From JAIRMO01 sp046533115 (GTDB lineage: Bacteria > Spirochaetota > Spirochaetia > Treponematales > Breznakiellaceae): DNA of 64,000 nt. Position numbers and translations under genes: made by a program. The notes below the pieces were generated by a model. It was given only the letters and a program-made list of their open reading frames with translations. It made no database searches and was not told where the DNA came from. This document shows positions 16,850 through 25,174 of this stretch, piece by piece. Every line of letters begins with the position of its first letter. Within the stretch, counting starts at the first letter, position 1. The stretch covers positions 1 through 64,000 of the forward strand of contig NZ_JAJQRC010000004.1 in the NCBI RefSeq assembly GCF_046533115.1, read 5' to 3'.

Positions 16850-18076
16850 ATGAGTACCTTAGTACAGGCAAACGATACCTGGGTTTTATGGGCAATATTA
16901 TTTCTCTTTGCTACCATCTCGATTTTTCTGGAGCAGCGTCATAAGTGGGCCGAAAGATTATCCGGTCCGGTTATAGGCCTTATTCTTGCGATTTTAGCGG
17001 TCAATTTTCGGATTATTCCTACCGCTTCGGGGGTTTATGACGCGGTATGGGATTATTTTATTCCCCTTTCGGTGGCGATGCTGCTCTTCCGGGCAAATAT
17101 TAAAAGCATTATCAAAGATACGGGAAAGATGTTTTTGTGTTTCAACATCAGCGCCATAGGGACCCTGATCGGGGTCATCATCGCCTTTTTCCTGCTCAAG
17201 AATTTTATCCCCGAACTGGATAAAATGGCGGGGATCCTTACCGGTTCCTATATCGGCGGCGGGGTAAACCTCTTTGCCGTGGCAAGTTCCACCCAGATCT
17301 CCGAGACCATGCTCAGCGCCGAGGTTATTGCCGACAATTTTGTGATGGCCCTGGTTATCTTTGTTTTGTTGTGGATCCCCAGCAGTGCCTTCTTCAAAAA
17401 ACGGTATAACCATCCTTTCCAGACCCAAATTGAGGAGCGGGGTAAGGATGATACGGCCAAAACCATGTCGGCGGCTTTCTGGGGCAGAAAGGATATTTCC
17501 CTGCTGGATATCGCCATCACCGTGGCAACCGCCTTTGTAATTGTGACGGTGGCGACCAAAATCGCCGCCGGATTCAAGGGGGTGCTGACCCCCGGGGAAG
17601 GGGCGGGCTTCTGGGCCGGACTTCCCGCCCTGATCTTGGGCAACCAATACGTGATGCTCACCGTGGTATCGGTAGTGGCTACTTCCCTTTTCCCCAAATT
17701 TTTTGAAAACCTCAAGGGCGCCCAGGAAATCGGCACCTATCTTATCTATGTGTTTTTTGTGGTCATCGGCTGCCCGGCGGACCTGAAGGACGTTATCTTT
17801 AACGCGCCGCTGCTCTTTGTTTTCTGCGGCTTGATTGCCTTTATCAACATCGCCTGGACCCTCCTCATCGGAAAATTGTTTAAGCAAAATATTGAGGAAC
17901 TGACCATTGCCGCCAACGCCAATATCGGGGGGCCCTCCACCGCGGCGGCCATGGCGGTAGCCAAGGGGTACGATATGCTGGTAGTTTCGGCCATCCTGGT
18001 CGGTCTCTGGGGTTACATCATCGGTACTCCCCTGGGGCTTATTATTTCCCGGTGGTTCAGTGCCTTTGTTCCATAA
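16850..18076 (+). CDS. DUF819 family membrane transporter
   Basis: A 408-aa integral membrane protein of the DUF819 (YjcL-like) family. It has about ten to eleven hydrophobic segments and the repeated glycine-rich pieces GSYIGGGVNLFAVA (about residue 140) and ANANIGGPSTAAAMA (about residue 370), which probably line the transport path. The substrate is not known for the family. Its position, divergent from the D-amino acid operon and upstream of a VanX-type dipeptidase, suggests an amino acid, dipeptide or oxoproline. AAGGAG 8 nt before the ATG at 16850 sets the start; a TTGACA box at 16772-16777 may belong to its promoter but no good -10 is seen. Confidence 0.82.
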   Translation: MSTLVQANDTWVLWAILFLFATISIFLEQRHKWAERLSGPVIGLILAILAVNFRIIPTASGVYDAVWDYFIPLSVAMLLFRANIKSIIKDTGKMFLCFNISAIGTLIGVIIAFFLLKNFIPELDKMAGILTGSYIGGGVNLFAVASSTQISETMLSAEVIADNFVMALVIFVLLWIPSSAFFKKRYNHPFQTQIEERGKDDTAKTMSAAFWGRKDISLLDIAITVATAFVIVTVATKIAAGFKGVLTPGEGAGFWAGLPALILGNQYVMLTVVSVVATSLFPKFFENLKGAQEIGTYLIYVFFVVIGCPADLKDVIFNAPLLFVFCGLIAFINIAWTLLIGKLFKQNIEELTIAANANIGGPSTAAAMAVAKGYDMLVVSAILVGLWGYIIGTPLGLIISRWFSAFVP

Positions 18077-18109
18077 GCCCCCCCAACGAGTATATCAGGG
18101 GGTGTAAAA

Positions 18110-18754
18110 ATGAATATCAGTACCAGCGGTATACCTAAAGAGGGGCTTCCCGAAGGATTTGTTTATATTGACGATTTGATCGAGGATTGTATCGTCGATC
18201 AAAAGTATGGGGGTACGGATAATTTTGTGGGCTGCCGGATAGACGGTTATGAGCGCCCCCTGGTGGTCATGACCGTTGAAGCCGCCCGGGGTGCGGTAAA
18301 AGCCGCGGATATTCTACGGGAACGGGGGTTTTTTGTTAAATTTTTCGACGCCTACCGTCCCCAGCGGGCGGTAAATCACTTTATGCGCTGGGGCGCGGAT
18401 CCCCAGGATATGCGCCGGAAGCCCATCCACTACCCCTATATTGATAAAGCGCGGGTCTTTGAACTGGGGTATGTGGCGGAAAAGTCCGCCCATACCCGGG
18501 GTACCGCGGTGGATCTCACCCTGGTTGATAAACAGACCTATCAGGAACTAGACATGGGGACGATCTTTGATTTTATGGATCCCCGTTCCCACGCGGTAAC
18601 CCAGGGTTTAAGCCCCCAACAGGAACAAAACCGCGCTATTTTACGGGAAGCCATGGAAAAGTCCGGTTTTACGCAATATCCCTACGAATGGTGGCATTAT
18701 AATCTCGTCCGGGAACCCTATCCCGATATCTATTTTGATTTTCCCGTCCGTTAA
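18110..18754 (+). CDS. D-alanyl-D-alanine dipeptidase (VanX/DdpX family)
   Basis: A 214-aa zinc dipeptidase. The VanX signature SAHTRGTAVDLTL gives the His and Asp zinc ligands, EWWHY near residue 190 gives the catalytic Glu and third His, and FFDAYRPQRAV provides the conserved Arg. It cleaves D-Ala-D-Ala to D-alanine. There is no signal peptide, so it should act in the cytoplasm on imported dipeptide. No vanH/vanA/vanS genes are next to it, so a nutritional role fits better than glycopeptide resistance: the released D-Ala is a substrate for the aminotransferase encoded divergently. It lies 33 nt after the DUF819 permease gene. Confidence 0.9.
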   Translation: MNISTSGIPKEGLPEGFVYIDDLIEDCIVDQKYGGTDNFVGCRIDGYERPLVVMTVEAARGAVKAADILRERGFFVKFFDAYRPQRAVNHFMRWGADPQDMRRKPIHYPYIDKARVFELGYVAEKSAHTRGTAVDLTLVDKQTYQELDMGTIFDFMDPRSHAVTQGLSPQQEQNRAILREAMEKSGFTQYPYEWWHYNLVREPYPDIYFDFPVR

Positions 18755-18755
18755 T

Positions 18756-18784
18756 TTGACAGTGATAATTTTTGATTTTATACT
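18756..18784 (+). promoter_or_regulatory. Consensus sigma-70 promoter for the gltP-like gene
   Basis: TTGACA at 18756-18761, a 17-bp spacer and TATACT at 18779-18784. It starts right behind the dipeptidase stop codon and would give a 5' leader of about 180 nt. Confidence 0.8.
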
Positions 18785-18810
18785 ATATTGAAGTACCCTT
18801 AGATTTAGAG

Positions 18811-18840
18811 GGAAAAGGCGGCCTGGGGGCCGCTTTTTCC
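18811..18840 (+). terminator. Leader hairpin, possible attenuator
   Basis: A 13-bp stem (18811-18823 with 18828-18840, one G-U pair) with a TGGG loop and a T-rich descending arm, about 20 nt after the predicted transcript start of the gltP-like gene. It may be an early terminator or attenuator; it could also serve as the terminator of the preceding gene. Confidence 0.5.
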
Positions 18841-18856
18841 AAAGCCTTTCCATGGA

Positions 18857-18950
18857 CCGGCTTCAAAATTCCGGTGAGTTTTGAAACCGGCCTTGTCTTT
18901 CAAAATCCGCCGGTTCTTGCGGATCGGTGGATTTTGAAACAGTCTTACAT
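18857..18950 (+). repeat. Two palindromic repeat copies in the gltP leader
   Basis: First copy: arms 18857-18868 and 18879-18890, 12 bp with one mismatch. Second copy: arms 18898-18911 and 18926-18939, 14 bp with one G-T pair, followed by AGTCTTA. The TTTCAAAA / TTTTGAAA arms belong to the dispersed repeat family also found at 21745, 36706 and 39647. Confidence 0.7.
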
Positions 18951-18970
18951 TATAGTTATTGGAGGTGAGT

Positions 18971-20257
18971 ATGGACGGAAAAAGTTCGGCAAAAAAATGG
19001 TATAGTTGGTACTTTGACTTTAACCTATTATACCGGATTTTGATTGGGCTGGTGTTGGGTATTATTCTGGGGCTGATCTTTAAGGAAAAAATCCTATGGA
19101 TACAGCCTTTGGGGGACCTTTTTGTGCGGCTGCTCAAGATGATTATGATGCCAATCATTGTGTCTACCTTGATTGTCGGCGCCTCGTCGGTCAGTCCGGC
19201 TAACCTTGGCAAGGTGGGTATCCGGGTCATCGTCTTTTACCTGGTAACCTCGGCGGTGGCCGTGATCATAGGCCTGGTGATGGGGGGGCTGTTCCGTCCC
19301 TCCGCGGAGCTTGCCAATGTGGCGGATGCCGCCGCCCGGGACGTCACGGCCCCCAAGCTTTCGGCGACCCTGCTGGCCATCGTCCCCACCAGTATCATGC
19401 AGGCCATCGTCAACGAGACGGTACTGGCGGTGATCTTCGCGGCGCTGCTCGTCGGTATTGCCATCTCTTACCTCCGCATCTCCGGCGACGAACGCAAGCA
19501 GAAAATTGCCTCGGTTTTATATAATTTCTTTGACGGCATCGCCGAGGTAATGATGTTGATCATCAAGGGCATTATGCAATACGCCCCTATCGGCGTCCTT
19601 TCCCTGGTCGCCGTCGTTTTTGCCACCAACGGCCCCAAGGTGGTGGGCAGCCTCGGCATTGTGACCGCGGCCTGCTTTATCGGTTATGCGCTGCACGTAA
19701 TCATCGTATATGGCGGTCTGGTAAAATTTTATGCCAGGCTGCCCATTAAACGGTACTTCCGGGACGCCAAGGACCCCTTTATCACGGCCTTTGTTACCCG
19801 CAGTTCCAACGGTACCCTGCCGGTAACCATGGAGGCGGCGGAGAACCTGGGGGTCCCCAAGGATATCTATTCCTTCTCCCTCCCCCTGGGAGCCACGATT
19901 AACATGGACGGTACCGCCATCTACCAGGGGGTCTGCGCCACCTTTATCGCCCTCTCGGTTTGGGGGCACGGTTTTTCCCTTCCTCAGATGGGTATCATTG
20001 TGGTTACCGCCACCCTGGCCAGCATCGGCACCGCCGGCGTTCCCGGAGCGGGGGCCATCATGCTGCTCCTCGTCCTCGATTCGGTGGGCCTGCCCGTCAC
20101 CGCGGGCAGCATCGTAGCCGGGGCCTACGCGATGATCCTTGGTATCGACGCCCTGCTTGATATGGGCCGTACCGCCCTGAATGTCACCGGCGACCTGGCC
20201 TGTACCACCGTCGTAGCCAAAAAAATGAAGGAGCTGGATCTGAATAAATGGGATTAG
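18971..20257 (+). CDS. Dicarboxylate/amino acid:cation symporter (DAACS, GltP/DctA family)
   Basis: A 428-aa carrier of the glutamate/aspartate symporter family. Family hallmarks: GLVLGIILGLIF in the first membrane segment, the serine-rich reentrant loop TRSSNGTLPVTM (about residue 275), the NMDGTAIYQG motif in TM7, and GVPGAGAIML in the second reentrant loop. It imports glutamate, aspartate or C4-dicarboxylates with Na+ or H+. GGAGG at 18961-18965 fixes the ATG at 18971. It has its own strong promoter and a structured leader. Next genes are an aminotransferase and glutamate dehydrogenase, so glutamate or aspartate is the likely cargo. Confidence 0.9.
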   Translation: MDGKSSAKKWYSWYFDFNLLYRILIGLVLGIILGLIFKEKILWIQPLGDLFVRLLKMIMMPIIVSTLIVGASSVSPANLGKVGIRVIVFYLVTSAVAVIIGLVMGGLFRPSAELANVADAAARDVTAPKLSATLLAIVPTSIMQAIVNETVLAVIFAALLVGIAISYLRISGDERKQKIASVLYNFFDGIAEVMMLIIKGIMQYAPIGVLSLVAVVFATNGPKVVGSLGIVTAACFIGYALHVIIVYGGLVKFYARLPIKRYFRDAKDPFITAFVTRSSNGTLPVTMEAAENLGVPKDIYSFSLPLGATINMDGTAIYQGVCATFIALSVWGHGFSLPQMGIIVVTATLASIGTAGVPGAGAIMLLLVLDSVGLPVTAGSIVAGAYAMILGIDALLDMGRTALNVTGDLACTTVVAKKMKELDLNKWD

Positions 20258-20268
20258 TCCCCCGATCC

Positions 20269-20300
20269 CGGCGGTTTGCTGCACCGGCGCAAAACCGCCG
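20269..20300 (+). terminator. Hairpin after the symporter gene
   Basis: A 9-bp GC-rich stem, 20269-20277 with 20292-20300, lies 11 nt after the stop codon. There is no clear T-run, so it may be a weak terminator or an RNA 3' end stabiliser. Confidence 0.4.
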
Positions 20301-20386
20301 TTCGTGAAGGTATTTAGGAGAAAATCGCATGACACTAACCATTTTTTTTAACGCACGAGCGATTTTTGTCTTGAGGAGTAAAAAAT

Positions 20387-21691
20387 ATGGAACATGAATT
20401 AGCCCAGGAATTAAATAGGGTATTGGAGGACACCACCCCCGGGGCCCTGCTTTCCGCTATGGGAAGACGGCTTTATTTCCCGAAGGGGATAATCGCCCAG
20501 GGCGCCGAGGCCAAACAGTTCAGCAGTTTAGCGGACGGTACCCTGGGTATCGCGGTCAAACAAAAAACGCCCCTGATGCTGCCGGCCTTGGGGAAACAAC
20601 TGCCCGGGATGAATGCCGGTGAAATTGTTGCCTATGCCCCCACGGCGGGGCTCCCGGTCTTGCGGGATATTTGGGCCGCCGAAATACGGCGTAAAAATCC
20701 TGCCCTGGGAAATTCCGCCATTTCTTTGCCGGTGGTAACCCCCGGATTAACGGCGGGGGTAAGCATCCTGGGGGATCTGTTTTTAGATGAAGGACAAACC
20801 CTTATGGCGGCAAATCCCTCCTGGGATAATTATATACTAATGGCGGAGGCAAGGCACAATGCCCGCCTGCGGCCGGTGGATATGTTTAACGAGGCCGGCA
20901 TCGATCTGTCCGCCCTCGGGGCGGCCTTATCCGAGGAAGCGCAAAAAACAGGTTTTGTGCGTATCATTTTGAATTTCCCCCATAATCCCACCGGCTATTC
21001 CCCTACCGTGGGGGAAGCAAAAGAAATTTGCGGGATCCTCAGGGGTATCGCGGAAAAGGGCGCCAAAGTGCTGGTAATTTGTGATGATGCCTACTTTGGC
21101 CTGCGTTTTGAGGAGGACGTAGAGCCCCAGTCCCTGTTTGCCTATCTGGCGGATATCCATGAAAACGTACTGGCCGCGAAAGTCGACGGTGCTACCAAAG
21201 AAGATTTTGCCTGGGGTATGCGCTGCGGTTTTGTTACCTTTGGGGGCAAAAACCTATCCGGCGCCCATTACGATGCCCTTATAAAAAAAACCATGGCCGT
21301 TATCCGTTCCACCATCTCCTGCTCGTCCACGGTGGTCCAAAATTTATTGCAAAAAATGTACTCCGCGCCGGGGGATACCCTGCAAAAAGAAAAAACCGCC
21401 TACCGCGATATCATAGAAGCCCGCTATAAGAAGGTACGGGCCCTGGTAGATGCCAAAAAAACACACCCCCTGTTACAACCCATGCCGTTTAATTCCGGCT
21501 ATTTCATGAGTTTCAAATGCAAAAATATTGATGCGGAATCGTTGCGGCAGAAATTACTGTACGGTTACGGAGTGGGAACCATTGCGATAAACGAACAAAC
21601 CTTACGGGTCGCTTTTTCCGCTCTTGACGACGAGGATATCAATGAAGTATACACCGCTATTTACCGGGCGGCCGAAGAACTGGCCGGATGA
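20387..21691 (+). CDS. Class I/II PLP-dependent aminotransferase
   Basis: A 434-aa fold-type I aminotransferase. Visible: the substrate-domain YAPTAGLPVLRD, the PLP-stacking region NPSWDNY, LNFPHNPTGYSP, the aspartate and tyrosine of CDDAYFGL, and a lysine in KVDGATKEDFAWG (about residue 270) that should hold PLP. It probably moves the amino group of an aspartate- or aromatic-type amino acid to 2-oxoglutarate. GAGGAG precedes the ATG. Position between a glutamate-type symporter and glutamate dehydrogenase points to amino acid catabolism; the exact amino acid is not clear. Confidence 0.85.
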   Translation: MEHELAQELNRVLEDTTPGALLSAMGRRLYFPKGIIAQGAEAKQFSSLADGTLGIAVKQKTPLMLPALGKQLPGMNAGEIVAYAPTAGLPVLRDIWAAEIRRKNPALGNSAISLPVVTPGLTAGVSILGDLFLDEGQTLMAANPSWDNYILMAEARHNARLRPVDMFNEAGIDLSALGAALSEEAQKTGFVRIILNFPHNPTGYSPTVGEAKEICGILRGIAEKGAKVLVICDDAYFGLRFEEDVEPQSLFAYLADIHENVLAAKVDGATKEDFAWGMRCGFVTFGGKNLSGAHYDALIKKTMAVIRSTISCSSTVVQNLLQKMYSAPGDTLQKEKTAYRDIIEARYKKVRALVDAKKTHPLLQPMPFNSGYFMSFKCKNIDAESLRQKLLYGYGVGTIAINEQTLRVAFSALDDEDINEVYTAIYRAAEELAG

Positions 21692-21744
21692 TCAGCGGAC
21701 TAATTTTCGCAGCAGCGGGCTTTCTCATTTAAATCTAAAGGTAC

Positions 21745-21797
21745 GGTTTCAAGACCATGGTCCTGGCGGACCGGCATTTTGAAACCGCCTCATATAT
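21745..21797. repeat. Dispersed palindromic repeat, gdhA leader copy
   Basis: Arms GGTTTCAA (21745-21752) and TTGAAACC (21779-21786) enclose a second smaller palindrome, followed by GCCTCATATAT. The right arm and tail match the copy upstream of the ACP operon. It ends 20 nt before the glutamate dehydrogenase start. Confidence 0.65.
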
Positions 21798-21816
21798 TTT
21801 TTAAGGAGAATACTAT

Positions 21817-23076
21817 ATGGCAAACAATTACAATCCCTACGACAACATGCTCCAGGTTCTGGAAACGGCCGCTCAAAAACTTGGTTTATCCCGGAATGAT
21901 TACGAAGCGATAAAATATCCCGAACGGGAATTAAAAGTTTCTATTCCGGTTAAAATGGACAACGGCGACATCAGGGTTTTTGAAGGCTACCGGGTACAGC
22001 ATTCGAGCAGCCGGGGGCCCTGTAAGGGAGGTATCCGTTACCACGAGGAAGTGGATATCGACGAAGTAAAAGCCCTGGCGGCATGGATGACCTTTAAATG
22101 CGCGGTGGTAAACCTGCCCTATGGCGGCGCCAAAGGCGCGGTCAAGGTGGACCCGAAAAAGCTGTCCCGGGGAGAGCTGGAACGTTTGACCCGGCGTTTT
22201 ACCACGTCGATCCTGCCGATCATCGGTCCGGAAAAGGATATCCCCGCACCGGATGTGAATACCGACGCGGAGATCATGGGCTGGATCATGGATACCTATA
22301 GTATGCTGCACGGGTATGCTGTCCCCGGCGTGGTTACCGGTAAGTCCATCGATATCGGCGGCTCCCTGGGACGGGCCGAAGCAACGGGCCGGGGGGTAAG
22401 TGTCGTAACCGGGGAGCTCCTGAAACACTTCAATATACCCGAAAAGGGTACCCGGGTCGCGATACAAGGCATGGGAAACGTGGGCGGAGTCACGGCAAGG
22501 CTGCTCTATGAACAGGGCTATAAGATCGTCGGAGTCAGCGATGTATCCGGCGGTGTTTATAAGGCCGATGGCCTGGACATCCCCGACATTCAGGCGTACC
22601 TGGATGCCCACAAAAAAACGCTGGAAGGGTATAGCGCCGCCGGGGTCAAAAAAATCTCCAATACGGAACTACTGACCAGTGACTGCGACGTATTGATTCC
22701 CTGCGCCCTGCAAAACCAAATCACCGAGGACATCGCCGGTTCGGTGAAGGCCAAATACATTGTGGAGGGGGCCAACGGTCCTACCACCGTGGAGGCGGAC
22801 GCCGTTCTGAGCAAAAAAGGGATAATCATCCTGCCGGACATCCTCGCCAATGCCGGCGGCGTAATCGTATCCTACTTTGAGTGGGTACAAAACATCCAGG
22901 AGCTCACCTGGGAAGAAAGCCAGATCAACGATACCCTGAAGAAGATCCTGATCCGCAGTTTCGGTCAGGTCCTGGAGATCGTAAAGGAACACCAGGTCAC
23001 GTTCCGTATCGCCGCCTATATGCTGGCTATTTCCAAGCTGGCCAAGGCAAAGAAGATCCGGGGGGTGTTCCCGTAG
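21817..23076 (+). CDS. gdhA: Glutamate dehydrogenase (Glu/Leu/Phe/Val dehydrogenase family)
   Basis: A 419-aa hexameric-type glutamate dehydrogenase. The N-terminal domain has GPCKGGIRYH and the catalytic lysine in PYGGAKGAV with DVNTDAEIMGW; the Rossmann domain has GMGNVGG (about residue 222) and VEGANGPTT. It interconverts L-glutamate and 2-oxoglutarate plus ammonia. Length and spacing are normal for the roughly 420-aa NAD-type class. AAGGAG lies upstream of the ATG. In context it would remove the amino groups collected by the two aminotransferases and the glutamate released by the 5-oxoprolinase. Confidence 0.93.
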   Translation: MANNYNPYDNMLQVLETAAQKLGLSRNDYEAIKYPERELKVSIPVKMDNGDIRVFEGYRVQHSSSRGPCKGGIRYHEEVDIDEVKALAAWMTFKCAVVNLPYGGAKGAVKVDPKKLSRGELERLTRRFTTSILPIIGPEKDIPAPDVNTDAEIMGWIMDTYSMLHGYAVPGVVTGKSIDIGGSLGRAEATGRGVSVVTGELLKHFNIPEKGTRVAIQGMGNVGGVTARLLYEQGYKIVGVSDVSGGVYKADGLDIPDIQAYLDAHKKTLEGYSAAGVKKISNTELLTSDCDVLIPCALQNQITEDIAGSVKAKYIVEGANGPTTVEADAVLSKKGIIILPDILANAGGVIVSYFEWVQNIQELTWEESQINDTLKKILIRSFGQVLEIVKEHQVTFRIAAYMLAISKLAKAKKIRGVFP

Positions 23077-23142
23077 TTTTTAGGGGAGTCCTGACCGCCT
23101 GCTGTTCCCCCGCGAACCAATAAACGCTTCTAAATGAAACGC

Positions 23143-23173
23143 GCTCCGGAGACCCCGCCGGGGTTTCCGGAGC
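23143..23173. terminator. Terminator hairpin between gdhA and the APE cluster
   Basis: A 14-bp GC-rich stem (23143-23156 with 23160-23173, one G-U) with a 3-nt loop, placed between two converging genes. The T-run is weak on both sides. It probably ends both transcripts. Confidence 0.7.
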
Positions 23174-23177
23174 TTCC

Positions 23178-24416
23178 CTAAGGTTTTGAAACCGCCGCTG
23201 CTTTTTTAAAAATCAGGGACGTATTAATACCGCCAAAGGCAAAATTATTGGACATGATGTAGTCGGTCTCCAGTTCCCGGCCTTCCCCGACGATATAGTC
23301 CAGGGGTGCGCACTGGGGATCAATTTCCGTTACATTGATGTTGGGAATGAACCAGCCTTCGTTCATCATATTGATGGAAACCCAGGCCTCAATCGACCCG
23401 CAGGCGCCCAGGGTATGACCGATGTAATTTTTCAGGGTACTCACGGGAATCGGGCGGCGGAACACGTCAAAGGTCGCCCAGGTTTCGGCGATGTCCCCGG
23501 CAGTGGTACCGGTACCGTGGGTGTTCACATAACCGATGTCCTCGGGACAAAGTCCGGCGTCCTTTAGGGCCAGGGTCATAGCGCCCCCCATGGTAGCCCG
23601 ATTGGGATTGGTAATGTGGGTTCCGTCGGTATTGGTACCAAAACCCACCAGTTCGGCGTATATCCGCGCCCCCCGGTTTATGGCATGTTCATACTCCTCC
23701 AGTATCATCGTGCCCGCCCCTTCCCCAATAACCAGACCGTCCCGTTTGGCATCGTAGGCGGTGGGAGTCAGGCCGGGGGTGTCGTTTTTTACGGAGGCCG
23801 CGAAGAGGGTATCGAAAATCGCGGCGTCCGCGGCGCTTAGTTCATCCGCCCCCCCGGCGATCATCAGGTCCTGGATGCCGTTTTGTATGGTTTCGTAGGA
23901 GTAACCCAGGGACATGCTGCCGGAGGTACAGGCAGTGTTGGTGGTGATAAGCCGGCCTGTTAATCCGTAAAAAACTTCGATATTCGCCGCGCAGGTCTGG
24001 GGCATGGATTTAATATAGGTGGTGGCGTTCATATCCTTTACCTTGTTGGAGATGAGCATACTGTAAAAACCAAGCAGAGAATCAATGCTGCCCATGGAAG
24101 AACCGTAGGCAACGCCGCAGCGTCCCTGGGAGAGCTCCGGGGAATCGGCAAAGGACGCCACGGACAGGGCGTTTTCAGTGGCCGCCAGGGCAAGGAGGGC
24201 TACCCTGCCCATACTCCGGATTTTTTTTCGGGGATATTCGGGGAACTCAAAATCCACCGGCGCCGCGAGGCGGGTATTCATCCGTTGATATTTATCCCAT
24301 TCGTCCATCCGGCGGACACAGTTTTTCCCCGCTTTGAGTTTTGCCAAAATAGTCTGCCAATCCGAACCCAGGGCGCTTATCACGCCGCCCCCGGTAACAA
24401 CCACCCGTTTTTTCAT
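23178..24416 (-). CDS. apeR: Aryl polyene beta-ketoacyl-ACP synthase (FabF-like, ApeR position)
   Basis: A 412-aa condensing enzyme. The thiolase-fold landmarks are intact: VVVTGGGVISALG at the start, active cysteine in NTACTSGSMS (about residue 163), first histidine in NTHGTGTTAGD, second in YIGHTLGACGS, and NNFAFGGINTS at the end. It extends the polyene chain from malonyl-ACP. The start at 24416 is chosen because a purine-rich GGGGGAAGGA lies before it and the gene upstream stops 19 nt away; an earlier ATG at 24452 lies inside that gene. By position in the O-P-Q-R block it corresponds to ApeR. It is the last gene of the operon. Confidence 0.88.
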   Translation of the reverse strand: MKKRVVVTGGGVISALGSDWQTILAKLKAGKNCVRRMDEWDKYQRMNTRLAAPVDFEFPEYPRKKIRSMGRVALLALAATENALSVASFADSPELSQGRCGVAYGSSMGSIDSLLGFYSMLISNKVKDMNATTYIKSMPQTCAANIEVFYGLTGRLITTNTACTSGSMSLGYSYETIQNGIQDLMIAGGADELSAADAAIFDTLFAASVKNDTPGLTPTAYDAKRDGLVIGEGAGTMILEEYEHAINRGARIYAELVGFGTNTDGTHITNPNRATMGGAMTLALKDAGLCPEDIGYVNTHGTGTTAGDIAETWATFDVFRRPIPVSTLKNYIGHTLGACGSIEAWVSINMMNEGWFIPNINVTEIDPQCAPLDYIVGEGRELETDYIMSNNFAFGGINTSLIFKKAAAVSKP

Positions 24417-24435
24417 TCCTTCCCCCTTATGGTAT

Positions 24436-25173
24436 TTACACAATCCCGCCATTCACCGAAATAACCTGCCGGGTAATATAGGAAGCGGATTCCGAGAGGA
24501 GAAATACCGCCAACGCCGCCACTTCTTCGGGCCTGCCTATACGCCCCAGGGGAATGGCGGGGATGATCATATCCAGGGGCGCGTCCCGGATCATATCGGT
24601 TTCGATAATCCCCGGGGCAATACAGTTTACCGTGATGGACCGGCTCGCCAGTTCCATTGCCAGAGCCTTGGTGGCGCCGATAATACCCGCCTTGGATGCG
24701 CTGTAATTAACCTGCCCCCGGTTCCCGATGATCCCCGACACCGATGCGAGGGTAATGATCCGTCCCCGCTTTTTTCGGCACAGGGGCATGATCAGGGGAT
24801 GGAGGACATTAAAAAACCCGTCCAAGTTGGTATGGAGCACCCGATCCCATTCTTCCCCGGACATGGCGGGGAAGGCATTATCCGCATTGATCCCCGCGTT
24901 ACAGACAATCCCCCAGGGCACGCCTTCGGCTTCGATATACGCCTCGATTTTTTCCCGGCATTCCTCCCGGCGGGCAATATCAAAGGACAATAGGGTTACT
25001 TCTCCGCCCCGGGAACGGATTTCCCCGGCCAGGGTTTCCGCGGCCCCCTCGTTTTGGTGATAATGGGCTATCACCCGGTACCCCGCGCCGGAAACCGCCA
25101 GGGCGATTGCCCGTCCTATGCCCCGACCGGCGCCGGTGATCAATACAGACTTTTTATTTTCCATCGTAACCAT
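24436..25173 (-). CDS. apeQ: Aryl polyene 3-ketoacyl-ACP reductase (FabG-like)
   Basis: A short-chain dehydrogenase of about 245 aa. The NADPH motif TGAGRGIGRAIA, NAGINAD, the catalytic Ser of LASVSGIIG and the YSASK motif are present, and the C-terminus ends ISVNGGIV. It reduces the 3-keto group during polyene elongation. Start 25173 leaves 1 nt after the dehydratase stop; 25164 is an alternative with a shorter N-terminus. It lies between dehydratase and ketosynthase, the same order as ApeP-ApeQ-ApeR in known APE clusters. Confidence 0.9.
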   Translation of the reverse strand: MVTMENKKSVLITGAGRGIGRAIALAVSGAGYRVIAHYHQNEGAAETLAGEIRSRGGEVTLLSFDIARREECREKIEAYIEAEGVPWGIVCNAGINADNAFPAMSGEEWDRVLHTNLDGFFNVLHPLIMPLCRKKRGRIITLASVSGIIGNRGQVNYSASKAGIIGATKALAMELASRSITVNCIAPGIIETDMIRDAPLDMIIPAIPLGRIGRPEEVAALAVFLLSESASYITRQVISVNGGIV

Positions 25174-25174
25174 A

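Noticed and set aside
18110..18754. VanX-like gene as part of a glycopeptide resistance cluster
   Set aside because: No vanH, vanA/B-type ligase or vanRS genes adjoin it; ddl at 3524 is in a separate wall operon. Nutritional use of D-Ala-D-Ala fits the neighbours better.
18795..18808. GTACCCTTAGATTTA and its near reverse complement at 21730-21744 as ends of a mobile element
   Set aside because: Only two copies of about 15 nt with one mismatch, no terminal duplications and no transposase between them; not enough to call an element.
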